A stretch of 64,000 nt of DNA from Mucilaginibacter rivuli (GCF_019391655.1 NZ_JAHXPQ010000006.1:281480-345479); one strand, 5' to 3'. Positions 7,268 through 16,565 are shown, numbered from the stretch's first letter. The notes: a model not told the origin generated them from the sequence alone. Translations and numbers: made by a program.

Positions 7268-7604
7268 ATGCACTCTTAACTATATCTTCGCAGTCATCTT
7301 CCCAGCCCAGGTAACAGGCATACCAGTGGGCGCACTTTTCTAACAGGTCCTGCTCATCATGCTCATCTTTGTCAACTACCTGAGCAAAGAATATTATTTT
7401 CTCTGTATTGCCTACAGCATTTTTATAGGTGTAATAAAAGTGCCTGCGGCCGGCCGATTTAATTTTCGCTGTCTCTGTTTCTGATAAAACATCTGTGTGA
7501 ACAATATGCACTAATGAACGTGTCGGCATGTAATAAATAAATAGATTCTCATCTGTTGATGTGGGATCCTCGCATAAAAGGAACTCTGGCAATTTCTGTT
7601 TCAT
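7266..7604 (-). CDS. Hypothetical 112-residue protein
   Basis: A small, acidic, probably cytoplasmic protein without signal peptide or membrane helix, which I do not recognise. It contains mixed beta-rich stretches (LFIYYMPTRSLVHIVHTDVL, RHFYYTYKNA) and ends in an aromatic and acidic helix with Cys and Trp residues (CAHWYACYLGWEDDCEDI). The ATG at 7604 begins a sensible N-terminus and the stop overlaps a strong terminator, both supporting a real gene. It is next to stress-type genes on either side, but there is no direct sign of its role. Confidence 0.6.
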   Translation of the reverse strand: MKQKLPEFLLCEDPTSTDENLFIYYMPTRSLVHIVHTDVLSETETAKIKSAGRRHFYYTYKNAVGNTEKIIFFAQVVDKDEHDEQDLLEKCAHWYACYLGWEDDCEDIVKSA

Positions 7605-7863
7605 AACTTAATATTTTTTGATCAGATTTTAAACTTGTATATATACCTATCCAAAAAATATGCCCCGCACTTTTGTACCCGGTCACGTTTGCATTATGCT
7701 GTAAAAGAGAATATTCAACGCATTGATTTATCTAATTTTTAATTAATTAATAAAATTTCAAGTTATTGTTTTCATAAAAATACCTAATAACTTTCCTTTA
7801 AATACAATTTGTTTACAAGTATGAAATTGCATTTATACCGATTTTTTAGTTCAAGCCCATAAA
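7605..7863. other. AT-rich gap without a recognised gene
   Basis: No open frame longer than about 14 codons begins at a plausible start here. The run around 7735-7765 is very AT-rich. It presumably holds the promoter of the 112-residue gene on the minus strand, but no exact TAnnTTTG box was picked out. Confidence 0.5.
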
Positions 7864-7890
7864 AAAACCCGGGCTAATGACCCGGGTTTT
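7864..7890 (-). terminator. Intrinsic terminator of the 51-residue membrane protein gene
   Basis: AAAACCCGGG (7864-7873) and CCCGGGTTTT (7881-7890) form a perfect 10-bp stem with a 7-nt loop; further A residues at 7861-7863 give the U-tract on the minus strand, 24 bp after the stop at 7914. Confidence 0.9.
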
Positions 7891-7913
7891 GTACAATAAT
7901 TAGTACAGTTTTA

Positions 7914-8069
7914 TTATATCGTATCCGGCCTTCTTATTAAGCCCAGCAGCAATGATATGATAGCGATAACCAACAATGCATGAATAAGCCCTGTAGCCGA
8001 ATAAACAAATACTCCTAATGCCCATCCTATGATCAGAATAATGGCAACTATATACAGTAATGAGTTCAT
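7914..8069 (-). CDS. Lmo0937-like small membrane protein (51 aa)
   Basis: A short gene read on the minus strand from ATG at 8069 to TAA at 7914-7916. The product begins MNSLLYIVAIILIIGWALGV, continues with VYSATGLIHALLVIAIISLL and ends GLIRRPDTI: two hydrophobic helices with a small loop and an Arg-Arg exit. This is the usual build of the widespread Lmo0937-family small membrane proteins, whose function is unknown. A perfect rho-independent terminator follows at 7864-7890, which supports transcription as a unit of its own. Many Bacteroidota carry several such genes among stress-induced loci, in line with its ferritin-like neighbours. Confidence 0.85.
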   Translation of the reverse strand: MNSLLYIVAIILIIGWALGVFVYSATGLIHALLVIAIISLLLGLIRRPDTI

Positions 8070-8160
8070 AACTTGTGTTTTTAGTTAATAATTAAAATTT
8101 CTTCTTATAAAAGTATTTCAAAACGAAATTGTTTTAATTATTATGCTAAAAATACCTAAC

Positions 8161-9960
8161 TTATAACTTCAGCCATTTTTTACGTACTACTATATTCGCT
8201 TCGCTTGGTATACCAATGTCTTCTATATGATATTTAACCAGGTTGCTTTTTAACAACGTTACAGGTAGGTTTTTTACAATACCATCGCGTACAGCGGTAA
8301 TTACAACTTTATCGCCGGGCTTTTTAAGGGCCAATACTTTATCAGGTTCGTTGGTTAACAGCAAACCATCAATAGCAGCAAGTTCATCGTTTACATTTAT
8401 ACCGTCTATCCAGGCAGCGCTGTTACGTGCTACGGCTGTTACAATATATTTGCCATTGGCCTTTACTACCGTTGCACCAAGGGTTATTGTGGTTTTACCG
8501 GCATTGTCGTCTGTCAGCTTATAGCCGGCATAGGCCAGGTACTTGTTACAATCCAGGTCGGCAACGCCATAAATGTATTTGTTATAAAAATCATCCAGGT
8601 TTTTACCGGCAAATTTTTCTAATGCTGTTTTAAATTCGGCATCGGTATATCCTCTGTTTTTTATTTTATAATACTCGTTATACATATACCGCATCACATC
8701 ATCTAATGATTTTTCTCCTTTGGTATTGTTAATGATCATCAGGTCGAGCATCATAGCCACAATACCGCCTTTACTGTAATATGATATAGTTGAATTGGTA
8801 CTATTCTCATTAGGGCGGTACAATTTAATCCAGGCATTAAAGCTCGCATCATTGAGCGATTCGATCTTTGCTCCCGGCTGGTTGGTTACCGTAGTAATGT
8901 TATTGGCCAGGCGTGCCAGGTAATCGTCAACCGGGTAAAGGTGCGTGCGCCTGATGATAATATCCTGGTAGTATGAGGTAAACCCTTCGGCTATCCAAAG
9001 GTTGGTAGTATAGTTTTCTTTATCATAATCAAACGGGCCTAAAGCAATGGGCCTTAAGCGCTTTACGTTCCATACATGAAAATGCTCATGAGCGGCAAGC
9101 GCCAAAAAGTTTTCGTACCCGCCCCTTGTCGCATAATTATCGCGAGATGCGCCTAAAACCGTCGAGCTTAAATGCTCAAGGCCGCCGCCGCCTTTTGTAT
9201 AATTATGTACAATAAAAACATAGCGCTTATTAGGGTTCTCTCCAAAAACAGCAACTTCTTCTTGTACCACTTTGGTAAAATCGCGCTTCAGGTCTTCTTT
9301 GTTATAATTGCCACCATTTACCATGGCAACCTGGTAATGTACCCCATCCACATCAAAATCAAAAACATCCTGTGTCCCCACCTCTATCGGCGAATCGAAC
9401 AGGATATCATAATTAGGTGCACTCAACGTAAACTGATTGCCGTTAACATGCTCTAAACTTGTTGAAACGGTCGTCCAGTTTTTATAAGGCTCAATATGTA
9501 TTTGTGATGGCAGGTCCAGCATCCCTACAGGGTACATAAACAAACCCGAGGTTGAAAGAAAGCCATGCGCGGCATCAACAAAACTTGTCCTAACCGATAT
9601 TTCAAAGCAATATACCCGGTAGCTTATTTTGATATTGGTATACGCACCATTAACAACACGCCAGGTATTTTTATCGGTTTTGTAGGTAGTTAAAGTGGTA
9701 CCGTTACTGCTGGCTACAAAGCCCTCTACATTTTTACCAAACTCACGTATCAGGTAAGAGCCAGGTGTCCACACAGGCATTTTAACATCAATTTCCTGTT
9801 GGTGCAGCCCTGTCAAATTCATTTCAATATTTACATAATGCGCCTGTGCTTCAGGGAAAGTTACATTATAATTAACAGGTACTGCCGCGGTAACAGGTAT
9901 TGCATTTACACTCATAAAAAGGGAGATTATATATAAAACGATCGGGTAACTTTTTTTCAT
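8161..9960 (-). CDS. M61-family glycyl aminopeptidase-like metallopeptidase with PDZ domain
   Basis: An exported metallopeptidase of about 599 residues. A signal peptide is seen (YPIVLYIISLFMSVNAIPVTAA). The N-terminal ~180 residues match the M61 beta-rich domain (VNYNVTFPEAQAHYVNIEMN and MPVWTPGSYLIREF are typical). The gluzincin site HEHFHVW is near residue 290, and the downstream LWIAEGFTSYYQD supplies the third zinc ligand Glu. A PDZ-like domain lies at ~490-570 (VTAVARNSAAWIDGINVNDE). The family cleaves N-terminal Gly/Ala-type residues in the periplasm. ATG at 9960 is preferred over the TTG three codons earlier. It is divergent from the efflux operon. Confidence 0.93.
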   Translation of the reverse strand: MKKSYPIVLYIISLFMSVNAIPVTAAVPVNYNVTFPEAQAHYVNIEMNLTGLHQQEIDVKMPVWTPGSYLIREFGKNVEGFVASSNGTTLTTYKTDKNTWRVVNGAYTNIKISYRVYCFEISVRTSFVDAAHGFLSTSGLFMYPVGMLDLPSQIHIEPYKNWTTVSTSLEHVNGNQFTLSAPNYDILFDSPIEVGTQDVFDFDVDGVHYQVAMVNGGNYNKEDLKRDFTKVVQEEVAVFGENPNKRYVFIVHNYTKGGGGLEHLSSTVLGASRDNYATRGGYENFLALAAHEHFHVWNVKRLRPIALGPFDYDKENYTTNLWIAEGFTSYYQDIIIRRTHLYPVDDYLARLANNITTVTNQPGAKIESLNDASFNAWIKLYRPNENSTNSTISYYSKGGIVAMMLDLMIINNTKGEKSLDDVMRYMYNEYYKIKNRGYTDAEFKTALEKFAGKNLDDFYNKYIYGVADLDCNKYLAYAGYKLTDDNAGKTTITLGATVVKANGKYIVTAVARNSAAWIDGINVNDELAAIDGLLLTNEPDKVLALKKPGDKVVITAVRDGIVKNLPVTLLKSNLVKYHIEDIGIPSEANIVVRKKWLKL

Positions 9961-10059
9961 TTTCAGCAAGTTACAAATTTACCCAAACATTAAAAATATG
10001 ACTTAAAAGTAAGTGCAAAATCTGTAAAATGGTTGATACATATAACTATTATGAAACCT

Positions 10060-10075
10060 AACTAAATTAGTTTTG
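10060..10075 (+). promoter_or_regulatory. Predicted MarR-type operator overlapping a -7 element
   Basis: AACTAA-A-TTAGTT (10060-10072) is a perfect 6-bp inverted repeat with one central base. It overlaps an exact TAnnTTTG box, TAGTTTTG (10068-10075), 25 nt before the marR-family start. That arrangement fits autorepression of the efflux operon, but it is inference from position and symmetry only. Confidence 0.5.
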
Positions 10076-10100
10076 CTTCGTAATTGATAACAAAAATAAA

Positions 10101-10580
10101 ATGTTGGAAGAACCTATATCCCGGAGGTTATTACATGTAGCCAAAATTTACCTGGGCGCTTTTTCAAAGCGGGTGGAGGAGTTGGATATAAACCGTTACC
10201 ATTTTATATTACTCCTTATTGCCGAACACGAAGGCCAGCTTACCCAAAAAAAATTAGCCGGAATTACCGGGAAAGACAAATCATCAATGGTAAGTATTAT
10301 TGATACCCTGACTGATAAAGGTTACGTGTACCGCGAAATAAACCCCGGCGACAGGCGCGAACAGTTAATCAAGATAACAGATAAAGCAAAGGCGGATATA
10401 CCGGCCATTAAAGAATCTTTTAATTTATTGAACATTAAGGCCGCCGAAGGCATTAGCGACGAAAAGTTGAATATATTTAATGATGTTTTACAACAGATGA
10501 CACAAAACCTAAAACCGCTTGCCGCCAACCCTGTATCGTTCAGGTTAAAAAAATCTAAACCATTAATACGCAAATCATAA
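10101..10580 (+). CDS. MarR-family transcriptional regulator
   Basis: A 159-residue winged-helix regulator. The helix-turn-helix is visible around residues 50-85 (LTQKKLAGITGKDKSSMVSI), followed by the wing with the family's D-x-R-x-(E/Q) signature in NPGDRREQLIKITDKAK. Flanking N- and C-terminal helices would form the dimer interface. MarR proteins commonly repress adjacent efflux genes and release DNA when they bind phenolic or lipophilic ligands. It is the first gene of the efflux operon, two bases before the adaptor gene, and an inverted repeat overlaps its promoter, so autoregulation of all four genes is likely. A basic tail (RLKKSKPLIRKS) follows the domain. Confidence 0.92.
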   Translation: MLEEPISRRLLHVAKIYLGAFSKRVEELDINRYHFILLLIAEHEGQLTQKKLAGITGKDKSSMVSIIDTLTDKGYVYREINPGDRREQLIKITDKAKADIPAIKESFNLLNIKAAEGISDEKLNIFNDVLQQMTQNLKPLAANPVSFRLKKSKPLIRKS

Positions 10581-10582
10581 CC

Positions 10583-11671
10583 ATGAAGCCTAAATACATT
10601 ATTTACCCCTTACTCATTTTATTAATAGGTTACCTTATCTACAATAAGTTTTATGGTGGCAAAGCCAAAGAAGCCGCGGCCGCAAGCGGTGGTGCCGGTG
10701 GCGGAAAAAAAGGTAAAAAAGGTGGCGGCCCTGTGCCCGTTAACGTAATGATAGTAAAGGATACTGTTTTTGCCAATGCTATAGATGTAACCGGCAGCAT
10801 TGCCGCAAACGAGCAGGTTGAACTGCGCAGCGAAACAGCCGGAAACATTACAGGCATATTTTTTAACGAGGGCCAGCATGTTAACAAGGGGCAGTTATTG
10901 GTTAAAGTTTACGATCAGGACCTGCAGGCATCGTTAAAGCAAATACAGGTGCAGATCAAACTGGCCGAACAAACTGAGTACCGTAACAAGATATTATTGA
11001 GCAAACAAGCCATCAGTAAAGAGGAGTACGATATATCAGAAACATCGTTAAACTCATACCAGGCGCAGGCCGAGCTGATAAAAGCACAAATAAAAAAGAC
11101 AGAAGTACGCGCGCCCTTTTCGGGAATAATTGGTTTGCGTAACATCAGCCCGGGTGGTTACTTATCCCCGCAAGGCTCAATTGCTACGCTGGTAAATATC
11201 GATCCTGCAAAAATTACTTTTACCGTTCCCGAAAGGTACCTGTCGCTCATACATGTTGGCAGCAAAATAAACTTTAATGTAGAGAGTTCCCGCGATAAAT
11301 TCACCGGTGCGGTTTACGCTATCGAACCTAATATCGATATCGAATCTCGCTCGGTAACCCTGCGTGCCAAGGCCGATAACAAGAACGGTGCGCTAAAAGC
11401 AGGCGCCTTCGCCAAAATACATTTCGCGCTCGATCAGATCCCTAAAACCATACTGGTACCAACCGAAGTGGTGATACCTGATATTAAGGGTAGCAACGTG
11501 TATATTGCTAAAAATGGAACAGCCGTGCCACGCGCCATTAAAACCGATACCCGTACCGAAACCAAACTACAGGTTGTTGACGGCCTTAAACCCGGCGATA
11601 GTTTAATTGTGAGCGGTATTATACAAATGCGCCCTAAAGTGGCAATTAAGGTTATAAAAGTTATTCATTAA
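10583..11671 (+). CDS. RND efflux periplasmic adaptor (HlyD/AcrA family)
   Basis: The 362-residue membrane-fusion protein of a tripartite pump. One N-terminal helix (IIYPLLILLIGYLIY) anchors it in the inner membrane without a lipobox. Next comes an unusual Gly/Lys-rich linker (GGAGGGKKGKKGGG, residues ~36-49), then the lipoyl half (GSIAANEQVELRSETAGNI ... FNEGQHVNKGQLLVKV), a short alpha-hairpin (~110-165), the second lipoyl half (VRAPFSGIIGLRNISPGGYL), a beta-barrel and the membrane-proximal domain (LVPTEVVIP). It bridges the inner-membrane pump and the outer-membrane channel encoded directly downstream (6-bp gap to the pump gene). Confidence 0.95.
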   Translation: MKPKYIIYPLLILLIGYLIYNKFYGGKAKEAAAASGGAGGGKKGKKGGGPVPVNVMIVKDTVFANAIDVTGSIAANEQVELRSETAGNITGIFFNEGQHVNKGQLLVKVYDQDLQASLKQIQVQIKLAEQTEYRNKILLSKQAISKEEYDISETSLNSYQAQAELIKAQIKKTEVRAPFSGIIGLRNISPGGYLSPQGSIATLVNIDPAKITFTVPERYLSLIHVGSKINFNVESSRDKFTGAVYAIEPNIDIESRSVTLRAKADNKNGALKAGAFAKIHFALDQIPKTILVPTEVVIPDIKGSNVYIAKNGTAVPRAIKTDTRTETKLQVVDGLKPGDSLIVSGIIQMRPKVAIKVIKVIH

Positions 11672-11677
11672 GCAATT

Positions 11678-14600
11678 ATGAGTTTATCCTCTGTCAGTAT
11701 AAAAAGGCCGGTTTTAGCTACCGTATTCTCCATAGTAATTGTGGTATTCGGTGTTATTGGTTATAACTTTTTGGGTGTCCGCGATTTCCCTTCGGTCGAT
11801 CCTCCTATTATAACCGTGAGCACCAGCTACGCGGGTGCCAACTCGGATGTTATCGAATCGCAGATAACCGAGCCGCTCGAAAAAGCGATCAATGGTATCC
11901 CGGGTATCCGTAACATCTCATCAACAAGTAACGTAGGTTCAAGTAACATCACGGTTGAGTTTAACCTGGATGCCGACCTGGAAACCGCCGCGAATGATGT
12001 GCGCGATAAAGTGGGCCAGGCACAGCGCCAGCTACCGCAGGATATTGATGCCCCGCCGGTAGTAACCAAGGCCGATGCCAATGCCGACCAGATCATTACC
12101 GTTACCGTAAGCAGTAATACCCGTAACATTTTGCAGATTGATGATTATGCCGAAAACGTATTGCAACAGGCCTTGCAAACTGTACCCGGTGTAAGCTCTG
12201 TAAACGTGCAGGGGCAACGCCAGTACGCCATGCGCTTATGGATAGACCCTAACAAACTAACTGCCTTAGGCCTCGCCGCAAGCGATATCAGCGATGCTTT
12301 AAGCCGCGAGAACGTGGAGCTGCCCGCAGGTAAAATTGAAGGTAACAATACTGAGCTTACTATACGTGCTTTAGGTAAACTGAGCACCGAAAAGGATTTT
12401 AACAACCTCATCATCAAAGCCGATAGCAGCCACGTAATACACCTGAGCGATGTGGGTTATGCCATATTAGGATCGGCAAACGAAGAAACCGCTTTAAAGG
12501 AATCTGGTGTACCCGAGGTTGGTTTGGCCATTGTGCCGCAGCCGGGAGCAAACTATGTACAGATAGCTAAAGATTTTTATAAAAAACTCGACCAGATAAA
12601 AAAGGACCTTCCGCCGGATATTAAGGTGGAAGTTGCTTTGGATAATACCCGTTTCATCAACCAATCCATAACCGAGGTTGAGGAGACTTTGGGCTTGTCG
12701 TTCGTATTGGTGGTGATCATTATTTACCTCTTCTTCCGCGATTGGATCATTGCTTTCCGCCCGCTTATCGATATACCGGTATCGCTCATCGGTACATTCT
12801 TTATCATGTACATTTTTGGCTACTCCATCAATATATTAACCCTGTTGGGGATAGTACTGGCAACGGGCCTGGTAGTTGATGATGGTATCGTTGTCACGGA
12901 GAACATCTACAAAAAGGTAGAAGAAGGTATGCCTGTGCGTAAAGCAGCTTTTGAAGGCTCTGCCGAGATCTTTTTCGCGGTAGTATCCACTTCGGTTACT
13001 TTGGCAGCGGTGTTTTTACCCATCATGTTCTTGCAGGGCTTTACAGGCCGTTTATTCCGGGAATTTGCCGTCGTCGTCGCGGGCTCGGTATTGATCTCAG
13101 CTTTCGTATCGCTTTCGCTTACACCGATGCTGAACGTGAAGCTGATCCGCAAGAACTCTAAAAAATCAAAGTTCTACGAAAAAACAGAACCTTTCTTTGT
13201 GTACATGACAACCTCGTACACCGAGTCGTTAGTGAAATTCATGAAACGAACCTGGGTATCTGTTGTTATCCTTGTAGGTTCGTTCGTAATCATATTCTTC
13301 ATTTTCCGCAGCATCCCGCAGGAAGTTGCCCCGCTTGATGACCGCAGCTTGCTCCGCGTTTCGGTAACCGGCCCCGAAGGTGCATCATATGAGTTTATGA
13401 CGCGTTACATGAACAAGGTATCACAACTGATAGAAGACTCCATCGCAGAAAAGAGGATAAACATTGCTATTGTTTCGCCTGGGTTTGGCGGCTCGGGCGG
13501 CGTTAATACAGGCTTCGGCAGGGTAGGTCTTGTACCTGTAGATGAGCGTAAAAGGAGTCAGCAGCAAATTGCCGATTTTTTAACCAGGCGATTGGCAAAA
13601 ATGCCCGATGCGCGTGCTTTTGTAGTACAAGAGCAAACCATAAGTGGTGGCGGTAGCGGCGCGCGTACCTCATTACCTGTACAATATGTGCTGCAGAATC
13701 AGGATTTCGAAAAAATAAGGAAGGTATTGCCGAAATTTTTAGCCGAGGCCAATAAAAGCGCAGAGTTCCAAACGGTGGATGTAAACCTTAAGTTTACCAA
13801 GCCGCAACTATCCATAGTTACCGACCGTGACCGTGCCCGTGACTTAGGTGTTTCTGTATCCGATATAGCCAAAACGCTACAGCTTTATTATAGCGGTGGC
13901 CGCCTTGATTATTTTATCATCAACGGTAAACAATACCAGGTAGTGGCCCAGGTAGACCGCGCCAACCGCGATCAGCCGCTCGACTTGAAATCGGTATACG
14001 TGCGTAGCTCTACCGGCAAATTGGTCCAGTTGGATAACGTAGTAAAGATCTCCGAAAACTCTACCCCGCCATCAATTTATCACTTTAACAGGTTTAAATC
14101 GGCAACGGTATCAGCCGGGCTTGCACCGGGCGTAACCATTGGCGATGGTATTAAAGAAATGCAGCGCATTGCAAAATCAGTTATCAAAGACCCGTCATTC
14201 AGCTCAGATCTTGCCGGCCCCTCTCGCGATTTTGCCGAAAGCTCATCTAACATCATGTTCGCGTTTGGCTTTGCATTGCTGCTGATATACCTCGTTCTTG
14301 CCGCGCAGTTTGAAAGCTTTATCGATCCCTTGGTGGTAATGCTTACAGTGCCCATGGCTATCGCTGGTGCATTCTTATCGTTATGGTTATTTAATCAAAC
14401 ACTAAATATTTTCAGCGAAATTGGTATGATCACGCTGGTGGGTTTGGTAACCAAAAACGGGATCCTTATTGTTGAGTTTGCCAACCAGCGGATGGAGCAT
14501 GGCCTGCAAAAATTTGAAGCCGTAGTTGAATCTGCAACATCGCGTTTACGCCCTATTTTAATGACAAGTTTGGCCGTAGTATTAGGTTCGGTGCCTATCG

Positions 14601-14809
14601 CTTTCGCTTTGGGCGCGGGCGCAAAAAGTCGTGTATCGTTAGGTATTGTAATTATGGGTGGGATGCTGTTCTCGCTTATCCTAACATTATATGTTATCCC
14701 TACAATGTATGTATTGCTTGCACCAAAGGTTAAACACAACCCTGATGAAGACCCGATGGAACTGGAAGCACAAGCCGATATTGAAGGTAAACCGATCAAA
14801 AAAAATTAA
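11678..14809 (+). CDS. RND multidrug efflux permease (AcrB/MdtB-like)
   Basis: The 1043-residue inner-membrane pump, full length for the HAE1 group. The first helix follows the classical SIKRPVLATVFSIVIVVFGV start; RDFPSVDPP and SYAGANSDVIE mark the porter-domain entry. The proton relay is present: GLVVDDGIVVTENI (double Asp in TM4) and LVGLVTKNGILIVEFAN (Lys in TM10). Twelve helices and two large periplasmic loops are apparent from the repeated halves. It exports drugs or other amphiphiles in exchange for protons. It is the third gene of the marR-adaptor-pump-channel operon and ends ten bases before the channel gene. Substrate range is not predictable. Confidence 0.96.
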   Translation: MSLSSVSIKRPVLATVFSIVIVVFGVIGYNFLGVRDFPSVDPPIITVSTSYAGANSDVIESQITEPLEKAINGIPGIRNISSTSNVGSSNITVEFNLDADLETAANDVRDKVGQAQRQLPQDIDAPPVVTKADANADQIITVTVSSNTRNILQIDDYAENVLQQALQTVPGVSSVNVQGQRQYAMRLWIDPNKLTALGLAASDISDALSRENVELPAGKIEGNNTELTIRALGKLSTEKDFNNLIIKADSSHVIHLSDVGYAILGSANEETALKESGVPEVGLAIVPQPGANYVQIAKDFYKKLDQIKKDLPPDIKVEVALDNTRFINQSITEVEETLGLSFVLVVIIIYLFFRDWIIAFRPLIDIPVSLIGTFFIMYIFGYSINILTLLGIVLATGLVVDDGIVVTENIYKKVEEGMPVRKAAFEGSAEIFFAVVSTSVTLAAVFLPIMFLQGFTGRLFREFAVVVAGSVLISAFVSLSLTPMLNVKLIRKNSKKSKFYEKTEPFFVYMTTSYTESLVKFMKRTWVSVVILVGSFVIIFFIFRSIPQEVAPLDDRSLLRVSVTGPEGASYEFMTRYMNKVSQLIEDSIAEKRINIAIVSPGFGGSGGVNTGFGRVGLVPVDERKRSQQQIADFLTRRLAKMPDARAFVVQEQTISGGGSGARTSLPVQYVLQNQDFEKIRKVLPKFLAEANKSAEFQTVDVNLKFTKPQLSIVTDRDRARDLGVSVSDIAKTLQLYYSGGRLDYFIINGKQYQVVAQVDRANRDQPLDLKSVYVRSSTGKLVQLDNVVKISENSTPPSIYHFNRFKSATVSAGLAPGVTIGDGIKEMQRIAKSVIKDPSFSSDLAGPSRDFAESSSNIMFAFGFALLLIYLVLAAQFESFIDPLVVMLTVPMAIAGAFLSLWLFNQTLNIFSEIGMITLVGLVTKNGILIVEFANQRMEHGLQKFEAVVESATSRLRPILMTSLAVVLGSVPIAFALGAGAKSRVSLGIVIMGGMLFSLILTLYVIPTMYVLLAPKVKHNPDEDPMELEAQADIEGKPIKKN

Positions 14810-14819
14810 GGTAATTACA

Positions 14820-16133
14820 ATGAGAGCTTTTAAAATATTCTTACTTATACTTTGTACAGCACTGGCGGCCACTGCACAGCAGGCAGCACCCTTGCTCGAC
14901 TTAAAAGACGCGATTGATATTGCCCTGAAAAACAATTACAATATCAAGCTCACAAAAAACTCCAATGCTATTGCAGCCAACAACGTTACACTGGGTAATG
15001 CGGGGGTACTGCCACAGGTTGCAGGTAATTTTACATCAACCAATAGTATACAGGATACAAAGCAAACCCGCTCAGATGGTAGTGTTAACCAAATAAACGG
15101 AGCAAAAAACAGCAGTTTAAATTATGGTGTAAGCCTTAACTGGACCATTTTTGATGGCTTTGGTATGTTTGCAAATTACGACCAGCTAAAAGCCCTGAAC
15201 GCACTGAGCCAGATCAGCTCGCGGGATACTATCGAAAGTACCATTGCCAACGTAATATCTACCTACTACCAACTGGTTAATCAAAACCAGCAGATAAAAG
15301 CATTACGTGGCGCTATTGAAATATCAAGAACACAGTTGCAGTACGCGCAAGATAAGCTGGATGTTGGCCGTGCATCGGGCCTGGACGTATTAAATGCCAA
15401 GGTAAACCTCAATACCGATACATCAAACTTGCTGGTACAGGTGCAAAACTACAAATCGATAAAGATCAGGTTTAATCAATTACTGGCCCGCGATCTGAAC
15501 ATTGATTTTTCAGTGGTCGATAATATTCTTGTTGATGATAAGCTGATCCTGGTTGATATTATTAACCAGGCGCAAACAGCAAATCCATCCATACAATTAT
15601 CACAAATTAATCAACGGCTTGCCGAAATTAATCTGCGCCAGGTAAAGGCATTACGTTACCCATCGGTAGGCCTTACATCGGGCTATAATTTTACCGATGC
15701 GAAAACCCCGGCAGGTTTTACAAGCCAGCAAAATACACACGGCTTTAATTATGGCTTAACTGCATCCATCAATATATTTAATGGGTTTAACCAATCGCGT
15801 AAGGAAGCTAATGCCAAACTGCAGATCGATAATGCCAACATCAACTCAAGTAAAACAAAGCAAAACATAGAAGCCCAGATAAATGATCTGTACATCAGTT
15901 ACGTATCCGGGCTTGAATTAATGAAGATAGACCTATCTAACGTATCCATCGCAAAGCAAAATCTCGATATTTCTTTAGAAAAATATAAACTCGGCAACAT
16001 TACGCCATTAGAGATCAGGGAGGCCCAAAGGAACTACATAAACGCCCAATCCATGTACTACCAGGCCCAATATCAGGCCAAAACAGCAGAGATAAGTTTA
16101 AAAGAGATCACTAATAATATTAATATTCAATAA
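14820..16133 (+). CDS. TolC-family outer-membrane efflux protein
   Basis: A 437-residue outer-membrane channel. The start at 14820 is chosen because it gives a signal peptide (AFKIFLLILCTALAATAQQ) and follows the pump gene by ten bases; a longer in-frame extension into the pump gene exists but would bury the signal. Two repeats of coiled-coil helices are visible (YYQLVNQNQQIKALRGAIEISRTQLQ; NDLYISYVSGLELM...SIAKQNLDISLEKYKLG), with the typical LEIREAQRNYINAQ end motif of OEP domains. It forms the exit duct for the adaptor and pump encoded upstream. It closes the operon; a separate promoter-like box for the next gene follows at 16162. Confidence 0.95.
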   Translation: MRAFKIFLLILCTALAATAQQAAPLLDLKDAIDIALKNNYNIKLTKNSNAIAANNVTLGNAGVLPQVAGNFTSTNSIQDTKQTRSDGSVNQINGAKNSSLNYGVSLNWTIFDGFGMFANYDQLKALNALSQISSRDTIESTIANVISTYYQLVNQNQQIKALRGAIEISRTQLQYAQDKLDVGRASGLDVLNAKVNLNTDTSNLLVQVQNYKSIKIRFNQLLARDLNIDFSVVDNILVDDKLILVDIINQAQTANPSIQLSQINQRLAEINLRQVKALRYPSVGLTSGYNFTDAKTPAGFTSQQNTHGFNYGLTASINIFNGFNQSRKEANAKLQIDNANINSSKTKQNIEAQINDLYISYVSGLELMKIDLSNVSIAKQNLDISLEKYKLGNITPLEIREAQRNYINAQSMYYQAQYQAKTAEISLKEITNNINIQ

Positions 16134-16161
16134 ATATTTTATTTTTTCTCATTTAAAGCAT

Positions 16162-16169
16162 TATTTTTG
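16162..16169 (+). promoter_or_regulatory. -7 element (TATTTTTG) for the response regulator
   Basis: Exact match to TAnnTTTG, only six bases before ATG at 16176. This makes an upstream TTG start (16167), which overlaps the box, unlikely, and predicts a very short or absent leader. Confidence 0.55.
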
Positions 16170-16175
16170 AAGCCA

Positions 16176-16562
16176 ATGGCTGAACCTAAATTTAAATTAT
16201 GCTTATTGATTGACGATAACTTTATCGACAATTTTGTTACGCGTAAAATTTTAGAAACAAGCAACTTTGCTGAACAGATCGTTGTTATACAATCTGCACC
16301 GGAAGCTATTGCCCAGATACAGGCAAAAAAAATACAGCCTGATGTGATATTTTTAGACATCCGTATGCCTTTTATGGATGGCTTTGAATTTTTAAAAGAG
16401 TTTGATATGCTGCATCTTGATGATAATAAAAAGATCAAGATCTTTATGCTGTCATCATCTCTTGATCCTGTTGATTTCAAATTATCAAACGAAAACAAAT
16501 ACATTACCCAGTTTATCCACAAACCGCTTACGCATAAGGTTTTGGAGTCTATCATTTTGTAG
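16176..16562 (+). CDS. Single-domain response regulator
   Basis: A 128-residue receiver domain with no output domain. The acidic pocket is Asp13/Asp14 (LLIDDN), the phosphoacceptor is Asp61 in FLDIRMPFMDG, the switch Ser is in MLSSS (~93) and the conserved Lys is Lys116 in HKPL. Such CheY-like proteins pass phosphoryl groups in relays or bind targets directly. Its histidine kinase is not adjacent; a hybrid kinase lies about 10 kb away on the other strand, but there is no evidence linking the two. ATG at 16176 is preferred over TTG at 16167. The next gene begins four bases after its stop. Confidence 0.92.
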   Translation: MAEPKFKLCLLIDDNFIDNFVTRKILETSNFAEQIVVIQSAPEAIAQIQAKKIQPDVIFLDIRMPFMDGFEFLKEFDMLHLDDNKKIKIFMLSSSLDPVDFKLSNENKYITQFIHKPLTHKVLESIIL

Positions 16563-16565
16563 CGC

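Noticed and set aside
14395..14799. Antisense frame within the RND pump gene, with several like it across the pump and serS
   Set aside because: Long shadow frames are expected opposite these codon-biased genes, and none has recognisable domains.
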